A DNA stretch of 64,000 nucleotides from Oceanobacillus jeddahensis (GCF_000750635.1 NZ_CCDM010000002.1:496001-560000); one strand, 5' to 3'; shown: positions 28,114 through 37,860, numbered from the stretch's first letter. Notes: generated from the letters alone by a model not told the origin. Translations and numbers: made by a program.

Positions 28114-29340
28114 ATGAGGAAATGGAAGAGCCTGGCGATGACTTTTGCTGTTGCTGGTGCAGCGTTTGTCGGACTAGGGCAAGCAGATAAAGTGTATGCA
28201 GAAGATAGCGCAGATGTAGCAGCAAATTCACATAAAGAGCGAACTACTAGTTTACAGGAAATAGATACCTCTCAGCGATTTAGCCGCTTTGTTGTTACAT
28301 CTGATTATAATTTTACATATCCGGATGCAGTAAGAGGAATTTATGTAACGGGGAACTCTGCTGGTGGAGAAAAAATGGATAGCTTAATAGACTTTGTATC
28401 TTCAACTGATTTAAATTCAATGGTAATTGATGTAAAGGAGGATTATGGACATATCACTTTTGCTCCTGAAGAAGGCTCAGTGTATGAAGATATAGGAACA
28501 ACCTTTATTTCTGATCCTGATGCGATGATGGAACGATTGGAACAGGAAGAAATTTATCCAATTGCACGTATCGTTGTTTTTAAAGATAATATCTTAGCTG
28601 AAGCCCGTCCTGATCTATCTTATACAGAAAACGGGGAAGTATGGAAGAATGGTGGGGGAGATGCTTTTGTCAATCCTTTTGAAAAAGAAGTTTGGGAATA
28701 TAATGTAGAAATCGCTAAAATGGCAGCAGAAATGGGCTTTAAAGAAATTCAATTTGATTATGTCCGTTTCCCGGAAGGCTTTGAAACAAGAGATGAAGAT
28801 TTGGAATATTCTATGGGAGATTATGCTGATTTGGATATGGATAATATTCAAAAACGTGTAGAAGCAGTGACTGATTTTGTGGCTTACGCCCGTGAAGAAC
28901 TAAGCGATTATGATGTTGATGTATCCGTCGATATTTTTGGATACGCAGCAACGATTGAGGAAACACCTGGAATTGGTCAGAACTTCTCGAAAATCTCTGA
29001 GAACGTGGATATTATTTCATCGATGATTTATCCAAGCCATTGGGGTTCTTACTTCGGGCTTTCCAATCCGGATGAAGAACCATATGCGCTTGTCGATGAA
29101 TATTCCCAAGTAGAAAATGAAGTGTTAGGTGATTTGGACGAATCACCAGTATCTCGCCCGTGGTTGCAGGATTTCAGTGCGCCGTGGTTATATAGTGGTC
29201 CTACTTTTGAATACGGCAAAGAAGAGGTTGAGGCGCAGATTAAAGCGTTATATGAAAATGGTATTGATGAATTCTTATTATGGAATGCTGGTAACACTTA
29301 TACAGAAGGTGTAGATTATTTAATAGGTAAAGAAGAATAA
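28114..29340 (+). CDS. Secreted putative glycoside hydrolase (DUF4015)
   Basis: The 408-residue protein has a signal peptide (KSLAMTFAVAGAAFVGLGQA, likely cut after about residue 30). A TIM-barrel-like DUF4015/GH-like domain follows: GIYVTGNSAGGEKMDSLIDF, NSMVIDVKEDYG, EIQFDYVRFPEG and SMIYPSHWG. Conserved acidic residues in DVKEDYG and QFDYVRFP are candidates for catalysis. The substrate is unknown, perhaps a cell-surface or environmental glycan. It is transcribed alone. The 200 bases after it show no clear terminator. Confidence 0.88.
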   Translation: MRKWKSLAMTFAVAGAAFVGLGQADKVYAEDSADVAANSHKERTTSLQEIDTSQRFSRFVVTSDYNFTYPDAVRGIYVTGNSAGGEKMDSLIDFVSSTDLNSMVIDVKEDYGHITFAPEEGSVYEDIGTTFISDPDAMMERLEQEEIYPIARIVVFKDNILAEARPDLSYTENGEVWKNGGGDAFVNPFEKEVWEYNVEIAKMAAEMGFKEIQFDYVRFPEGFETRDEDLEYSMGDYADLDMDNIQKRVEAVTDFVAYAREELSDYDVDVSVDIFGYAATIEETPGIGQNFSKISENVDIISSMIYPSHWGSYFGLSNPDEEPYALVDEYSQVENEVLGDLDESPVSRPWLQDFSAPWLYSGPTFEYGKEEVEAQIKALYENGIDEFLLWNAGNTYTEGVDYLIGKEE

Positions 29341-29541
29341 AAACTAAAGGGGTTGTTGTGGAAGCAGGTATCTGGCTTGTGCAACAGCTCTGTTTACATT
29401 ACTAAGGATTATGTAATGTTTTTCGTGTTCTTATTATTTCTGTAAATTCTCCCTGTTCGTTCCTTTTATTTAGCTATCATTTCACAATCAAAATGAAATC
29501 GGTTATAATAAAACGATAATAATCGAAAAGGAGCAACCTGA

Positions 29542-30144
29542 ATGAATTGGTATGAAAAACTGAACGATTATTTTCCGGTAGAAGAGATGAAATCTAAACA
29601 GCATATGGAACTTTTACTGGCGGAAAAGGGCGATGTCTATTTTAAAGATGAGAGTCCGAAACATGTATTGATGTATGCGGAGTTTGATACATTTCTTTTT
29701 ATTGATTATCTTTGGGTATCATCGAATACTCGGGGGCAAGGGATCGGTCACAAACTGATGGAAAAGCTGAAAGAAAAAAATAAAGCGATTATTTTGGAAG
29801 TGGAGCCGATTAATTATGACGATACGGATACAGAAAAAAGATTAAAATTTTATTCTCGTGAAGGTTTTCGTCATGCAAGATCCATTGGTTACAATCGCAA
29901 GTCATTGGCAACGGATGAAGAAACGCCTATGGAAATTTTATATTGGTCACCAAATGACGATTCCGAAGAAGTCATTTACAGTCAAATGAAAAAAATGTAT
30001 GAAGATATTCATACATATAAAGACAAAGAAATATATGGAAAAAAATATCAGCCTTCTGATGAGGTATTGTATTATAATGAAGATAATAAAGCAGATAACC
30101 TTTTAGCAGGCGTGCAAAAAAAGAGAGAGCCAGATGAAATGTAA
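29542..30144 (+). CDS. yjbC: GNAT acetyltransferase YjbC
   Basis: The 200-residue GNAT protein has DYLWVSSNTRGQGIGHKLM as its acetyl-CoA loop (about residues 53-71). The C-terminal half is extended, charged and helical. In B. subtilis yjbC directly precedes spx and is co-transcribed with it. Here an ammonium transporter pair sits between them and a terminator follows yjbC, so co-transcription is broken. The acceptor substrate is unknown. Confidence 0.88.
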   Translation: MNWYEKLNDYFPVEEMKSKQHMELLLAEKGDVYFKDESPKHVLMYAEFDTFLFIDYLWVSSNTRGQGIGHKLMEKLKEKNKAIILEVEPINYDDTDTEKRLKFYSREGFRHARSIGYNRKSLATDEETPMEILYWSPNDDSEEVIYSQMKKMYEDIHTYKDKEIYGKKYQPSDEVLYYNEDNKADNLLAGVQKKREPDEM

Positions 30145-30148
30145 AATC

Positions 30149-30190
30149 AAAAAGACTGTAAAGGCGTGATAACCTCTACAGTCTTTTCTT
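30149..30190 (+). terminator. Terminator of yjbC
   Basis: AAAGACTGTA pairs with TACAGTCTTT around a 16-base loop, followed by TCTT. Confidence 0.82.
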
Positions 30191-30308
30191 ATATGATAAG
30201 AAAATATAGGAATTTGGCGCAGAAGATTTTTGACGTAATAAACATTTTTAGGCACCAATTATACGTGTAAGCCAAATTTTCTTTTTTACAAAGTAAGTAA
30301 ATGGATAC

Positions 30309-31676
30309 TTATGGTTTGGTCGGACTTTCGGAAGGTGTATTTTGATTTAAACGATCTGCCAGACCAATCGGTGCTTTGGTGTTTGAAATTCCTTCCAAAT
30401 AGCTGTCTTTAAAATGATACGCGCTGGTACCGTGCTCAGTAAAGTCCAGTCCGGCTTTTTCTTCTTCATTTGATACACGAATCGGAGAAAGTTTATTTAG
30501 GATGTATGTGAATCCTCCGACAGTGACAGCAACCCAAATAATTACTGCTGAAATACCAATTGCCTGAATTCCTAATTGACTCAAACCATGTCCATAAAAG
30601 AAGCCGCTGTCGATAGAAAAAAATCCGATAGCCAATGTACCCCAAATTCCGCAGGCGCCATGAACTGCCATAGCTCCGACAGGATCATCAATCCGCAATT
30701 TAGTGTCGATAAAGCGGATCGCTTCAACCAACAAGATGCCAGATACCAAACCTACGATAATAGATCCACCCAGTGAAATTTCTGCTGCTCCGGCAGTTAT
30801 ACCTACTAAACCACCTAATATACCGTTCATGGATAAAGAGGCATCCACTTTTTTAAATCGCAATTTGGTATAAAAAGTGGAAGATATTAAGGCGGCAGAT
30901 GTTGATAATAAGGTTGTTCCAATTACATAAGGAACAAGAGAAGGGTCGGCTGAGAGTGTACTGCCGCCATTAAAACCAAACCACCCTAACCATAAAATAA
31001 ATACGCCGAGTGCACCTAAAGGTAAATTATGCCCTGGAATAACATTTACTTTTTTACCATTATATTTTCCAAGTCTCGGTCCGAGAATGAGAACGACCAT
31101 GAGTGCCCCGACTGCTCCGGTTAAATGGACGACGGTCGAACCGGCGAAGTCGCTGAAACCAAGAGTTGTCAACCAGCCATTACCCTGCCAAATCCAATGT
31201 CCGGCTACTGGATAAATAAATGTAGTCATGGCGACAACAATAAGTACATAGCTTCCTAATTTAATTCTTTCTGCCACGGCTCCTGACATAATGGTTGCGC
31301 ATGTGGCAACAAACATAGCCTGAAATACAAAGAAGCCAATGTCATCTACTCCGTTTAAGAAAAAGCCGTCTCTTCCGATGATAGCTCCTGTGGAGGAACC
31401 AAACATAATTCCATAACCGGCTATAAAGAACAAAATAGCAGCGATGCAGATGGTTAAAAAGTTTTTCATTAAGATATTTAATGTATTTTTCGAGCGGGTA
31501 AAACCGGATTCCACCATAGCAAATCCAGCGTGCATGAAGAAAACCAAAATGGCTCCCAACATTAGCCATACAAGATTAATCGATGACTCCAGTGATTCTG
31601 TAGTTGGAGCTTGAGCAAATGCCGGCGTTGCGAAGAAAAATAATAAGATGGTTAACGTAAATGATTTCTTAAACAT
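30309..31676 (-). CDS. amtB: Ammonium transporter AmtB
   Basis: The 455-residue protein has a cleavable N-terminal signal (ATPAFAQA) and eleven hydrophobic segments. AmtB landmarks are FAMVESGFTRSKN, DFAGSTVVHLTGAVGAL (pore His) and AVHGACGIWGT. It conducts ammonium across the cytoplasmic membrane. It forms an operon with glnK, whose product blocks the channel when nitrogen is plentiful. A TnrA/GlnR box lies before glnK. Order is glnK-amtB, the reverse of B. subtilis nrgA-nrgB. Confidence 0.96.
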   Translation of the reverse strand: MFKKSFTLTILLFFFATPAFAQAPTTESLESSINLVWLMLGAILVFFMHAGFAMVESGFTRSKNTLNILMKNFLTICIAAILFFIAGYGIMFGSSTGAIIGRDGFFLNGVDDIGFFVFQAMFVATCATIMSGAVAERIKLGSYVLIVVAMTTFIYPVAGHWIWQGNGWLTTLGFSDFAGSTVVHLTGAVGALMVVLILGPRLGKYNGKKVNVIPGHNLPLGALGVFILWLGWFGFNGGSTLSADPSLVPYVIGTTLLSTSAALISSTFYTKLRFKKVDASLSMNGILGGLVGITAGAAEISLGGSIIVGLVSGILLVEAIRFIDTKLRIDDPVGAMAVHGACGIWGTLAIGFFSIDSGFFYGHGLSQLGIQAIGISAVIIWVAVTVGGFTYILNKLSPIRVSNEEEKAGLDFTEHGTSAYHFKDSYLEGISNTKAPIGLADRLNQNTPSESPTKP

Positions 31677-31694
31677 ATGATTTCCTCCTGAGAT

Positions 31695-32036
31695 TTAATA
31701 AATGGCTTTTGTTCCACTTTCTCCAGTTCTTATTCGTATAACCTGCTCAATTGGTGAAATGAAGATTTTCCCGTCTCCAATTTGGCCAGTTTTACAGGTG
31801 TCGATAATATGGCCGACAATGTCATCTAACCTTTCATCAGAAATAACCAACTCCACCTTTAATTTAGAAAGCAGGGTAACTTCAAATTCTGTAGATCGGT
31901 ATATTCCAATCTTCCCTTTTTGTTTTCCGGTTCCGGCTGCTTCTGTCACGGTTAGTCCGTCAAACCCAATAGCTGACAGTTTTTCCCGTAAATCTTGAAA
32001 CTTTTCCGGCCGGATAATTGCTTCCACCTTTTTCAT
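31695..32036 (-). CDS. glnK: PII nitrogen regulator GlnK
   Basis: The 113-residue PII protein has the T-loop region GKQKGKIGIYRSTEFEVTLLS (residues 37-57, quoted in part) and the ATP-binding C-loop TGQIGDGKIFISPIE. Position 51, the Tyr uridylylated in enteric bacteria, is Phe here, so control must rely on nucleotide and 2-oxoglutarate binding. It is the first gene of the glnK-amtB operon, with the stop 18 bases before amtB. Expected to act at AmtB and on TnrA. Confidence 0.95.
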   Translation of the reverse strand: MKKVEAIIRPEKFQDLREKLSAIGFDGLTVTEAAGTGKQKGKIGIYRSTEFEVTLLSKLKVELVISDERLDDIVGHIIDTCKTGQIGDGKIFISPIEQVIRIRTGESGTKAIY

Positions 32037-32058
32037 TGAAATCCTCCTCTTTCATTTA

Positions 32059-32075
32059 TGTTAGGAAACCTAACA
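32059..32075 (-). promoter_or_regulatory. TnrA/GlnR operator of glnK-amtB
   Basis: TGTTAGGAAACCTAACA is a perfect match to TGTNA-N7-TNACA, the TnrA/GlnR site, 23 bases before the glnK start. In Bacillus TnrA activates ammonium transport genes in nitrogen limitation. Its closeness to the start codon would also fit repression by GlnR. The rest of the 413-base gap to spx (32076-32449) is A/T rich; a TATAAT near 32355 is a possible spx promoter. Confidence 0.88.
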
Positions 32076-32449
32076 TTTGAAGTTATGTTAATTATCATAA
32101 TGCTCTTTTTTGGAAATTGCAAGACTTTTCTAAGATGATATTCCATGAAACGCTTTCAGAAATCGATGTTTAAATATAGATAAATCGTGGAATATAAAAA
32201 AGTGAAATCTCATTATATTAATTGCACAGAAAAATTTTATTTTTTTAAGGTTTATTATCAATTGGAGAAGGGAATCTTAAAACTATGTGAGAAGCGGTAG
32301 AAAATTAAATAAATGTTTTTATCGCATCCCCCTACCTTTTATTAAATATTTGGTGTATAATAAGTACATACGGGTAGATTATACTTATTATTATTTAATA
32401 AAATCAGGTAGATGTTGAAAATATAAAATAGATTGAGGAGTGAAGTTTT

Positions 32450-32845
32450 ATGGTAACACTTTATACCTCACCAAGCTGTACTTCATGTAGAAAAGCGAAA
32501 GCATGGCTGGAAGAGCATAATATTCCTTTTACAGAACGTAATATCTTTTCTGAACCGTTATCTCTTGATGAGATTAAAGAAATATTGCGTATGACGGAAG
32601 ATGGAACAGATGAAATTATTTCTACAAGATCGAAGGTTTTTCAAAAATTGAATGTAAATATTGATCAGCTGCCGATGAAAGATTTATTTAATTTAATTCA
32701 GGATAATCCTGGTTTATTGCGTCGTCCAATTATCTTAGATGAAAAACGATTACAGGTTGGTTATAACGAAGATGAAATTCGCCGTTTCTTACCAAGGACA
32801 GTTAGAACATTCCAACTTCGTGAAGCGCAACGAATGGTTAATTAA
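32450..32845 (+). CDS. spx: Redox regulator Spx
   Basis: The 131-residue ArsC-fold protein has the redox switch CTSC at Cys10-Cys13 and the conserved [20 protein letters not shown]. Spx binds the RNA polymerase alpha subunit and reprograms transcription in thiol stress; it is degraded by ClpXP with the adaptor SpxH/YjbH, encoded at 37919. GAGGAG precedes the ATG. The terminal residues are QRMVN rather than the LAN of B. subtilis Spx. Confidence 0.97.
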   Translation: MVTLYTSPSCTSCRKAKAWLEEHNIPFTERNIFSEPLSLDEIKEILRMTEDGTDEIISTRSKVFQKLNVNIDQLPMKDLFNLIQDNPGLLRRPIILDEKRLQVGYNEDEIRRFLPRTVRTFQLREAQRMVN

Positions 32846-32860
32846 TAATAAAAAATTTGT

Positions 32861-32890
32861 AAAGGTGCAGATTATGTCTGCGCCTTTCTT
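32861..32890 (+). terminator. Terminator of spx
   Basis: AAAGGTGCAGA and TCTGCGCCTTT pair around TTATG with one G-T pair, then CTTT. The following 340 bases to mecA hold only A/T-rich sequence with a possible promoter near 33070-33095. Confidence 0.85.
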
Positions 32891-33234
32891 TATGGCAGGA
32901 AATGCTAAAAAATGAATAAGCTCTGATAAATGACAAAACACTAGAAATACGTTAAAATTACTAACTAAATAAAATGCATAAATACACTCGTGTTTAGCGG
33001 AGAGTAATGAGAGGTTCTTATCTATTTCTTAATAAAATGAATGGAACTAGGCGTATTCATTTCTTGTAGATTGCATTTTTGCATATAATATGATAAATAA
33101 GATTCATGATTAATATTACACGGATTTGGGTACATCTATTATAAAGACAATGATTACATCCTGTGGGCTCAGACATTTGTGTAAGATAAACATGCAGGTG
33201 ATGATTCTATCTTAATAAGAAGGGGGAGCTTACT

Positions 33235-33927
33235 GTGGAGATAGAAAGAATTAATGAAAATACGATTAAATTTTATATTTCTTATGTTGATATAGAGGAA
33301 CTGGGCTTTGAAAAAGAAGAAATCTGGTATAATCGCGAAAGAAGTGAGCAATTGTTTTGGCAGATGATGGATGAAGTGAATTACCGTGAGGACTTCAATC
33401 CGGAAGGCCCGTTATGGATACAGGTTCAAGCAATGGAAAAAGGCCTTGAAATTATTGTTACAAAAGCAAAAGTCTCTAAGAACGGTGAACATCTGGAGCT
33501 GGAAACAGATGATGGAAATATTGATTTGCCGGTGGATGATCAGCTTGAAAATATTTTAGATGAGAAGTTTGGAGATAATAAGCAGGATGACGAAGGGGAA
33601 AAGAAAGACGAACTAATGGAAGAAAATTTATGGATTATCGTTGAATTTGATGAATTTGAAAACCTTATTCAGTTGAGCCATCAATTAAATAATGTAGATG
33701 ATTATGGAGAAGAAACGTTATATTCTTATAAAGGCAACTACTATTTATATATGGAATTCTCTTACGATGTATTAGATGAACATCGCCAAGAAGATGTGAT
33801 TAGTCAAGTATTGGAATACGCCTCCGATTCTTCCATTTCTATTCATTTACTCGAAGAATACGGGAAGAAAATTATGGAAAATAACACGTTTGAGCAGGTG
33901 CGCGAATATTTTCCAAAAGATGTTTAA
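33235..33927 (+). CDS. mecA: Adaptor protein MecA
   Basis: The 230-residue protein begins (GTG start) MEIERINENTIKFYISYVDIE and has an acidic linker (about residues 100-130, NKQDDEGEKKDELMEE) before the C-terminal ClpC-binding domain. MecA targets ComK and other proteins to ClpCP and affects competence and Spx activity. GGGGGAG lies just upstream. The order spx-mecA-coiA-pepF follows B. subtilis, except that yjbE and yjbF are not seen. Confidence 0.96.
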   Translation: MEIERINENTIKFYISYVDIEELGFEKEEIWYNRERSEQLFWQMMDEVNYREDFNPEGPLWIQVQAMEKGLEIIVTKAKVSKNGEHLELETDDGNIDLPVDDQLENILDEKFGDNKQDDEGEKKDELMEENLWIIVEFDEFENLIQLSHQLNNVDDYGEETLYSYKGNYYLYMEFSYDVLDEHRQEDVISQVLEYASDSSISIHLLEEYGKKIMENNTFEQVREYFPKDV

Positions 33928-33930
33928 TAT

Positions 33931-33974
33931 AAAACCTACAAGAAATCTTGCGTACGATTTGTTGTAGGTTTTTT
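33931..33974 (+). terminator. Terminator of mecA
   Basis: AAAACCTACAA and TTGTAGGTTTT pair around an unpaired loop, with T6 at the end. Confidence 0.88.
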
Positions 33975-34089
33975 GTATGCAATTCTTTTTGGCTCGACAC
34001 AAAGATCTATGGTTGATATTATTCAATAAATTATTGCAGGAAAAAAAGAATTGCTGTCGAAATAAATATAGTATGGAGGTGAGATAAAA

Positions 34090-35265
34090 TTGCAACGAGC
34101 AAAAAATAAAACTGGAGATATGATTTTGTTATTTCGACATTCACAAGATGAACTACTAGGTTGGAAACAGAGCAAAGAAATATTTTATTGTCCGATTTGT
34201 AAAGAAAGAGTGATTATACGGTCAGGGGAAAGAGTTATACCACATTTTGCACATTTGCCACATACAGAATGCTTACTTTCGGGAGGAGGGGAAGGAGTTT
34301 ATCATGAAAAAGGAAAGTTACAATTATTTAAATGGTTATCCCATTTTAATATGAAAACAGAATTAGAAGTATATTTTCCTGAAATTTCTCAACGGGCTGA
34401 TATTTTTGTCCAAATTGAAGAGAAAAAAATAGCCATTGAATTTCAGTGCGCCAGAGTATCACAGGAAGAAATTTTAAGCCGTATGCAAGGCTATAAATCA
34501 ATAGGAATGGAATCAATTTGGATTTTAGGAGCAAAATTTTTAAAGCAAAAAGGATCGTATACGTTTCAAACGAATTATTTTTTAGACACCTTTATTCGTT
34601 CTTCTCCACAAAAGGATTACCCACAGCTATTCTTTTATGACCCATTTATATCAGAAATGGCTATTCTTCACCATTTATATCCGCTTCAAACTTCGAAGGC
34701 TTTCGCCAAGCAACTTGTTTATCCTCTTTATCATCTACATTTTAAGCATCTTTTTCAAAAAGAAAAAATTCCTGGTTCTTTTTCGGAGATTTGGGTAAAA
34801 GAAGTACATCGTCTTCGTACAAAAGTGGAAGAATCTTACGGAACAATATATAAACTGCGCAGGTGGTTATATAATAATGGTTATTTATTTCAACATCTAC
34901 CAAGTATTTGCTTTTTGCCGATACCCTATCACGCTGCTGTTACTATTCCTTTTTATAAATGGCAAGCAGAATTATATGTCTCTTGTTTAGCGAATTTAAA
35001 AACAGGCGATAGAATAAATATTACAGAAATAAAGAAAATACTTTATTCCTTTTATAGCAAAGATACCTTTGATTTTTCCGAGTCCTTGCATATTTATCTG
35101 CAATTGCTCCATCGATCTGGATATATTGAAATGCAATCCGGTTCGATTCTTCGGACGAACCAAAAAATGATTTCCTATTCTTCACAGGAAAAAGCGCTTC
35201 AAGGAGATCAGTTATTTTTTCATTCTTTTTTTACGGAAAAAAAAGCAAAATACGAGCATGATTAG
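34090..35265 (+). CDS. coiA: Competence protein CoiA family
   Basis: The 391-residue protein (TTG start, GGAGGTG upstream) opens with a zinc-finger-like segment (CPICKERVIIRSG...HFAHLPHTEC). A PD-(D/E)xK nuclease-like core follows (RADIFVQIEEKKIAIEFQCAR, EILSRMQGYKSIG). CoiA is a late competence protein that acts on incoming DNA during transformation. It sits between mecA and pepF as in B. subtilis. Whether this strain is naturally competent cannot be judged from the window. Confidence 0.92.
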   Translation: MQRAKNKTGDMILLFRHSQDELLGWKQSKEIFYCPICKERVIIRSGERVIPHFAHLPHTECLLSGGGEGVYHEKGKLQLFKWLSHFNMKTELEVYFPEISQRADIFVQIEEKKIAIEFQCARVSQEEILSRMQGYKSIGMESIWILGAKFLKQKGSYTFQTNYFLDTFIRSSPQKDYPQLFFYDPFISEMAILHHLYPLQTSKAFAKQLVYPLYHLHFKHLFQKEKIPGSFSEIWVKEVHRLRTKVEESYGTIYKLRRWLYNNGYLFQHLPSICFLPIPYHAAVTIPFYKWQAELYVSCLANLKTGDRINITEIKKILYSFYSKDTFDFSESLHIYLQLLHRSGYIEMQSGSILRTNQKMISYSSQEKALQGDQLFFHSFFTEKKAKYEHD

Positions 35266-35386
35266 CCCTTATTTCGTTATACTAAATAAGAAGAATAAAA
35301 ACAGTATAACTTTAATAAATTTACATCGGAAGAGCTTTTGAAAATAGAAAGTACTGTTGATTTGTAAAAAGGGAGGCAATAAACGT

Positions 35387-37198
35387 ATGTCAAAAGCAAC
35401 AAAGCAATTACCAAAACGAGATGAAATACCTGAAGAATTAACTTGGCGATTAGAGGATATTTTTGAAACGGATGATAAGTGGAAAGAAGAATTTCAGAGC
35501 TTGAAAAAAGATATTTCAAAATTATCAGCGTACAAAGGAAAATTGGGTACTTCTTCTAACGCTTTATTAGAAGCATTGCAGTTGCAGGATGAGTTATCTG
35601 AGCGTCTTAGTAAACTGTATGTGTATGGTCATTTGCGGACGGATCAAGATACGACAAATTCCTTTTACCAAGGTTTAAATGCACAAGCGGAAAACCTGTT
35701 GACAGCTGCATCCAGTCAATTTAGCTTTCTTGTACCGGAAATTTTAGAAATACCAGAAGAACAGCTCAAACAGTTTATTGAAGAAAATAAAGAGCTTCAG
35801 GTTTATAAAAAAGTTCTGGATGATATTAATCATAGTCGTCCGCATATTTTAAGTGAAAAGGAAGAAGTATTACTTGCCGAAGCGGATGAACCTATTGGAG
35901 CCATTTCCCAAACATTCAGTATGCTGAATAATGCGGATTTAACTTTTCCTTCTATCACGAATGCGGATGGTGAAGAAGTAGAGCTGACACATGGCAGATA
36001 CTCTACCTTTATGGAATCATCAGACCGAAAAGTGCGTGAACAAGCTTTTAATGCAATGTATGACACGTATGGTTCATTCAAAAATACATTTGCTTCCACA
36101 TTAAGTGGAGAAGTAAAATCACATAATTTTAATGCGAAAGTCCGTAATTATGAGAGTGCCCGGCAAGCTGCTCTTGATAATAATCATATTCCTGAAGAAG
36201 TATATGATAATCTGGTTGAAGCAGTGAATGAAAAATTACCTTTATTACACCGCTATGCAAAACTAAGAAAGAAAATTCTTGGTGTAGATGAGCTGCATAT
36301 GTATGATTTATATACACCGCTGGTAAAAGATGTGAAGATGCCTGTAACATATGAAGAAGCTAAAAAATATGTATTAGAAGGTTTAAAACCTTTAGGTGAA
36401 GATTATGCCGGCATTTTAGATGAAGCTTTCAATGAACGTTGGATTGATGTGGAAGAAAACAAAGGGAAAAGAAGCGGCGCATATTCATCAGGAACATATG
36501 GTACTAATCCATATATTCTTTTGAACTGGCAGGATGATGTAAATAATACATTCACGCTGGCTCATGAGCTCGGGCACTCTGTGCACAGCTATTATTCGAG
36601 AAAATATCAGCCGTTCCGTTACGGTAACTATTCTATCTTTGTCGCCGAGGTTGCTTCAACAACTAATGAAGCTTTATTAAATGACTACTTATTAGAGCAC
36701 CTTGATGATGAAAAAGAAAAGCTTTATATTTTAAATCATTTCTTAGAAGGCTTCCGTGGGACTGTATTCCGTCAAACGATGTTTGCTGAGTTCGAGCATG
36801 ATATTCATCAATTAGCTCAAAACGGAGAAGCATTAACTGCAGATAAACTGACAGAAGTGTATTATAATTTAAATAAAAAATACTATGGTGAAGATGTGGT
36901 AAGTGATGAAAAGATTGGTTTAGAGTGGGCGCGCATTCCTCATTTTTACATGAATTATTATGTATATCAATATGCTACTGGCTATTCTGCAGCAACTGCA
37001 TTATCTAAACAGATTTTAGATGGAGAAGAAGGAGCGGTAGATCGCTATTTAGGATTTTTGAAATCAGGAAGCAGTGAAGATCCGATTGATGTGTTGAAAA
37101 AAGCTGGGGTAGATATGACACAGAAACAAGCCATTTTAGATGCGTTGGATGTTTTTGAAGAAAAATTAACAGAGATGGAAGAGCTGTTGGATAAATAA
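35387..37198 (+). CDS. pepF: Oligoendopeptidase F
   Basis: About 603 residues form an M3B metallopeptidase with the zinc motif FTLAHELGHSVHSYYS and a downstream Glu in VAEVASTTNEALL. PepF cleaves peptides of roughly 7-17 residues in the cytoplasm; in B. subtilis overexpression affects sporulation signalling. The ATG at 35387 lies ten bases after AGGGAGG and matches the usual opening (KATKQLPKRDEIPEELTWRL, in part). It is transcribed after coiA with its own terminator. Confidence 0.96.
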   Translation: MSKATKQLPKRDEIPEELTWRLEDIFETDDKWKEEFQSLKKDISKLSAYKGKLGTSSNALLEALQLQDELSERLSKLYVYGHLRTDQDTTNSFYQGLNAQAENLLTAASSQFSFLVPEILEIPEEQLKQFIEENKELQVYKKVLDDINHSRPHILSEKEEVLLAEADEPIGAISQTFSMLNNADLTFPSITNADGEEVELTHGRYSTFMESSDRKVREQAFNAMYDTYGSFKNTFASTLSGEVKSHNFNAKVRNYESARQAALDNNHIPEEVYDNLVEAVNEKLPLLHRYAKLRKKILGVDELHMYDLYTPLVKDVKMPVTYEEAKKYVLEGLKPLGEDYAGILDEAFNERWIDVEENKGKRSGAYSSGTYGTNPYILLNWQDDVNNTFTLAHELGHSVHSYYSRKYQPFRYGNYSIFVAEVASTTNEALLNDYLLEHLDDEKEKLYILNHFLEGFRGTVFRQTMFAEFEHDIHQLAQNGEALTADKLTEVYYNLNKKYYGEDVVSDEKIGLEWARIPHFYMNYYVYQYATGYSAATALSKQILDGEEGAVDRYLGFLKSGSSEDPIDVLKKAGVDMTQKQAILDALDVFEEKLTEMEELLDK

Positions 37199-37207
37199 AG
37201 TGAAGAG

Positions 37208-37244
37208 AAAAACGACTAGGTAGTTAGCTACTTAGTCGTTTTTT
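37208..37244 (+). terminator. Terminator of pepF
   Basis: AACGACTA-GTAG pairs with CTAC-TAGTCGTT, followed by T. Confidence 0.88.
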
Positions 37245-37262
37245 GATATGATGAGGGATGCT

Positions 37263-37442
37263 TTAGCGCCGATAGCTTTTTGTTTTCTGATAAGCAATAG
37301 AAGAAAGCATGCAATAAATAGATGCGAGTAATAAAGGAAGAGTTATATAGACCGGTACCATGTTCATAAAGCCTAATAAATTAAAGAAAAAGGCGAGAAT
37401 AACTAGTAGTATGAACAAGAGAGGAAAGTAATTACGCCGCAT
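37263..37442 (-). CDS. Small membrane protein beside roxS (YizD-like position)
   Basis: Fifty-nine residues start MRRNYFPLLFILLVILAFFF and contain two hydrophobic segments (6-25 and about 31-50), with a basic C-terminus (QKTKSYRR). AGGAGG lies seven bases before the ATG. It is divergent from roxS. In B. subtilis the small gene yizD sits beside roxS, so this may be the counterpart, but sequence identity was not checked. It is too short for ordinary gene callers. Confidence 0.75.
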   Translation of the reverse strand: MRRNYFPLLFILLVILAFFFNLLGFMNMVPVYITLPLLLASIYCMLSSIAYQKTKSYRR

Positions 37443-37573
37443 ATAGAATCCTCCTTTTAACGATTGACACGTTTTCTAATACTGCATTATATGTCCGAGT
37501 TGTTCACCTTAGAAGTGAAAATGTGATTAAATTAACCAGAAGTGAATTTTTTGTGAAAAGATGAACATAATTA

Positions 37574-37602
37574 TTGAAAACTGGAAAAGAACTTGCTAGA
37601 AT
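37574..37602 (+). promoter_or_regulatory. SigA promoter of roxS
   Basis: TTGAAA (37574-37579), a 17-base spacer and TAGAAT (37597-37602) precede the small RNA by about eight bases. TTGTGAAAAGATGA just upstream, near 37551, loosely resembles a ResD site; roxS in B. subtilis is controlled by ResDE. Confidence 0.8.
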
Positions 37603-37609
37603 ATAATTG

Positions 37610-37725
37610 TAAGTTGATTACAAACAAATACCCCTTTTGTTTGATCATGAAACTTTCTCCCATCCCCCCTTTGTAATTATACAAAGACGGAAAAAAGATA
37701 CACGCTGCCCCGTGTATCTTTTTTT
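37610..37725 (+). ncRNA. roxS: RoxS/RsaE trans-acting small RNA
   Basis: The transcript contains ACAAACAAATACCCCTTTTG and CTTTCTCCCATCCCCCCTTT, the two conserved C-rich regions of RsaE/RoxS that pair with ribosome sites of target mRNAs. It ends in a perfect terminator (AAAAAGATACACG / CGTGTATCTTTTT). A consensus promoter lies directly upstream. RoxS tunes NADH-generating central metabolism and respiration functions in Firmicutes. The position between pepF/yizD and yjbH matches B. subtilis. This copy has six C in the second motif. Confidence 0.97.
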
Positions 37726-37860
37726 ATACAATTGAAAATATAAACAACGAAGGGATGTAGGAAATTTCCATGATGTTTCTTATTTCTCTATTGAAATGCC
37801 GGCATCCGTAGGCCTTGTACAGGAAAAGCAAAAAAATGAGTTCCTGTATTTTTGCTGACG

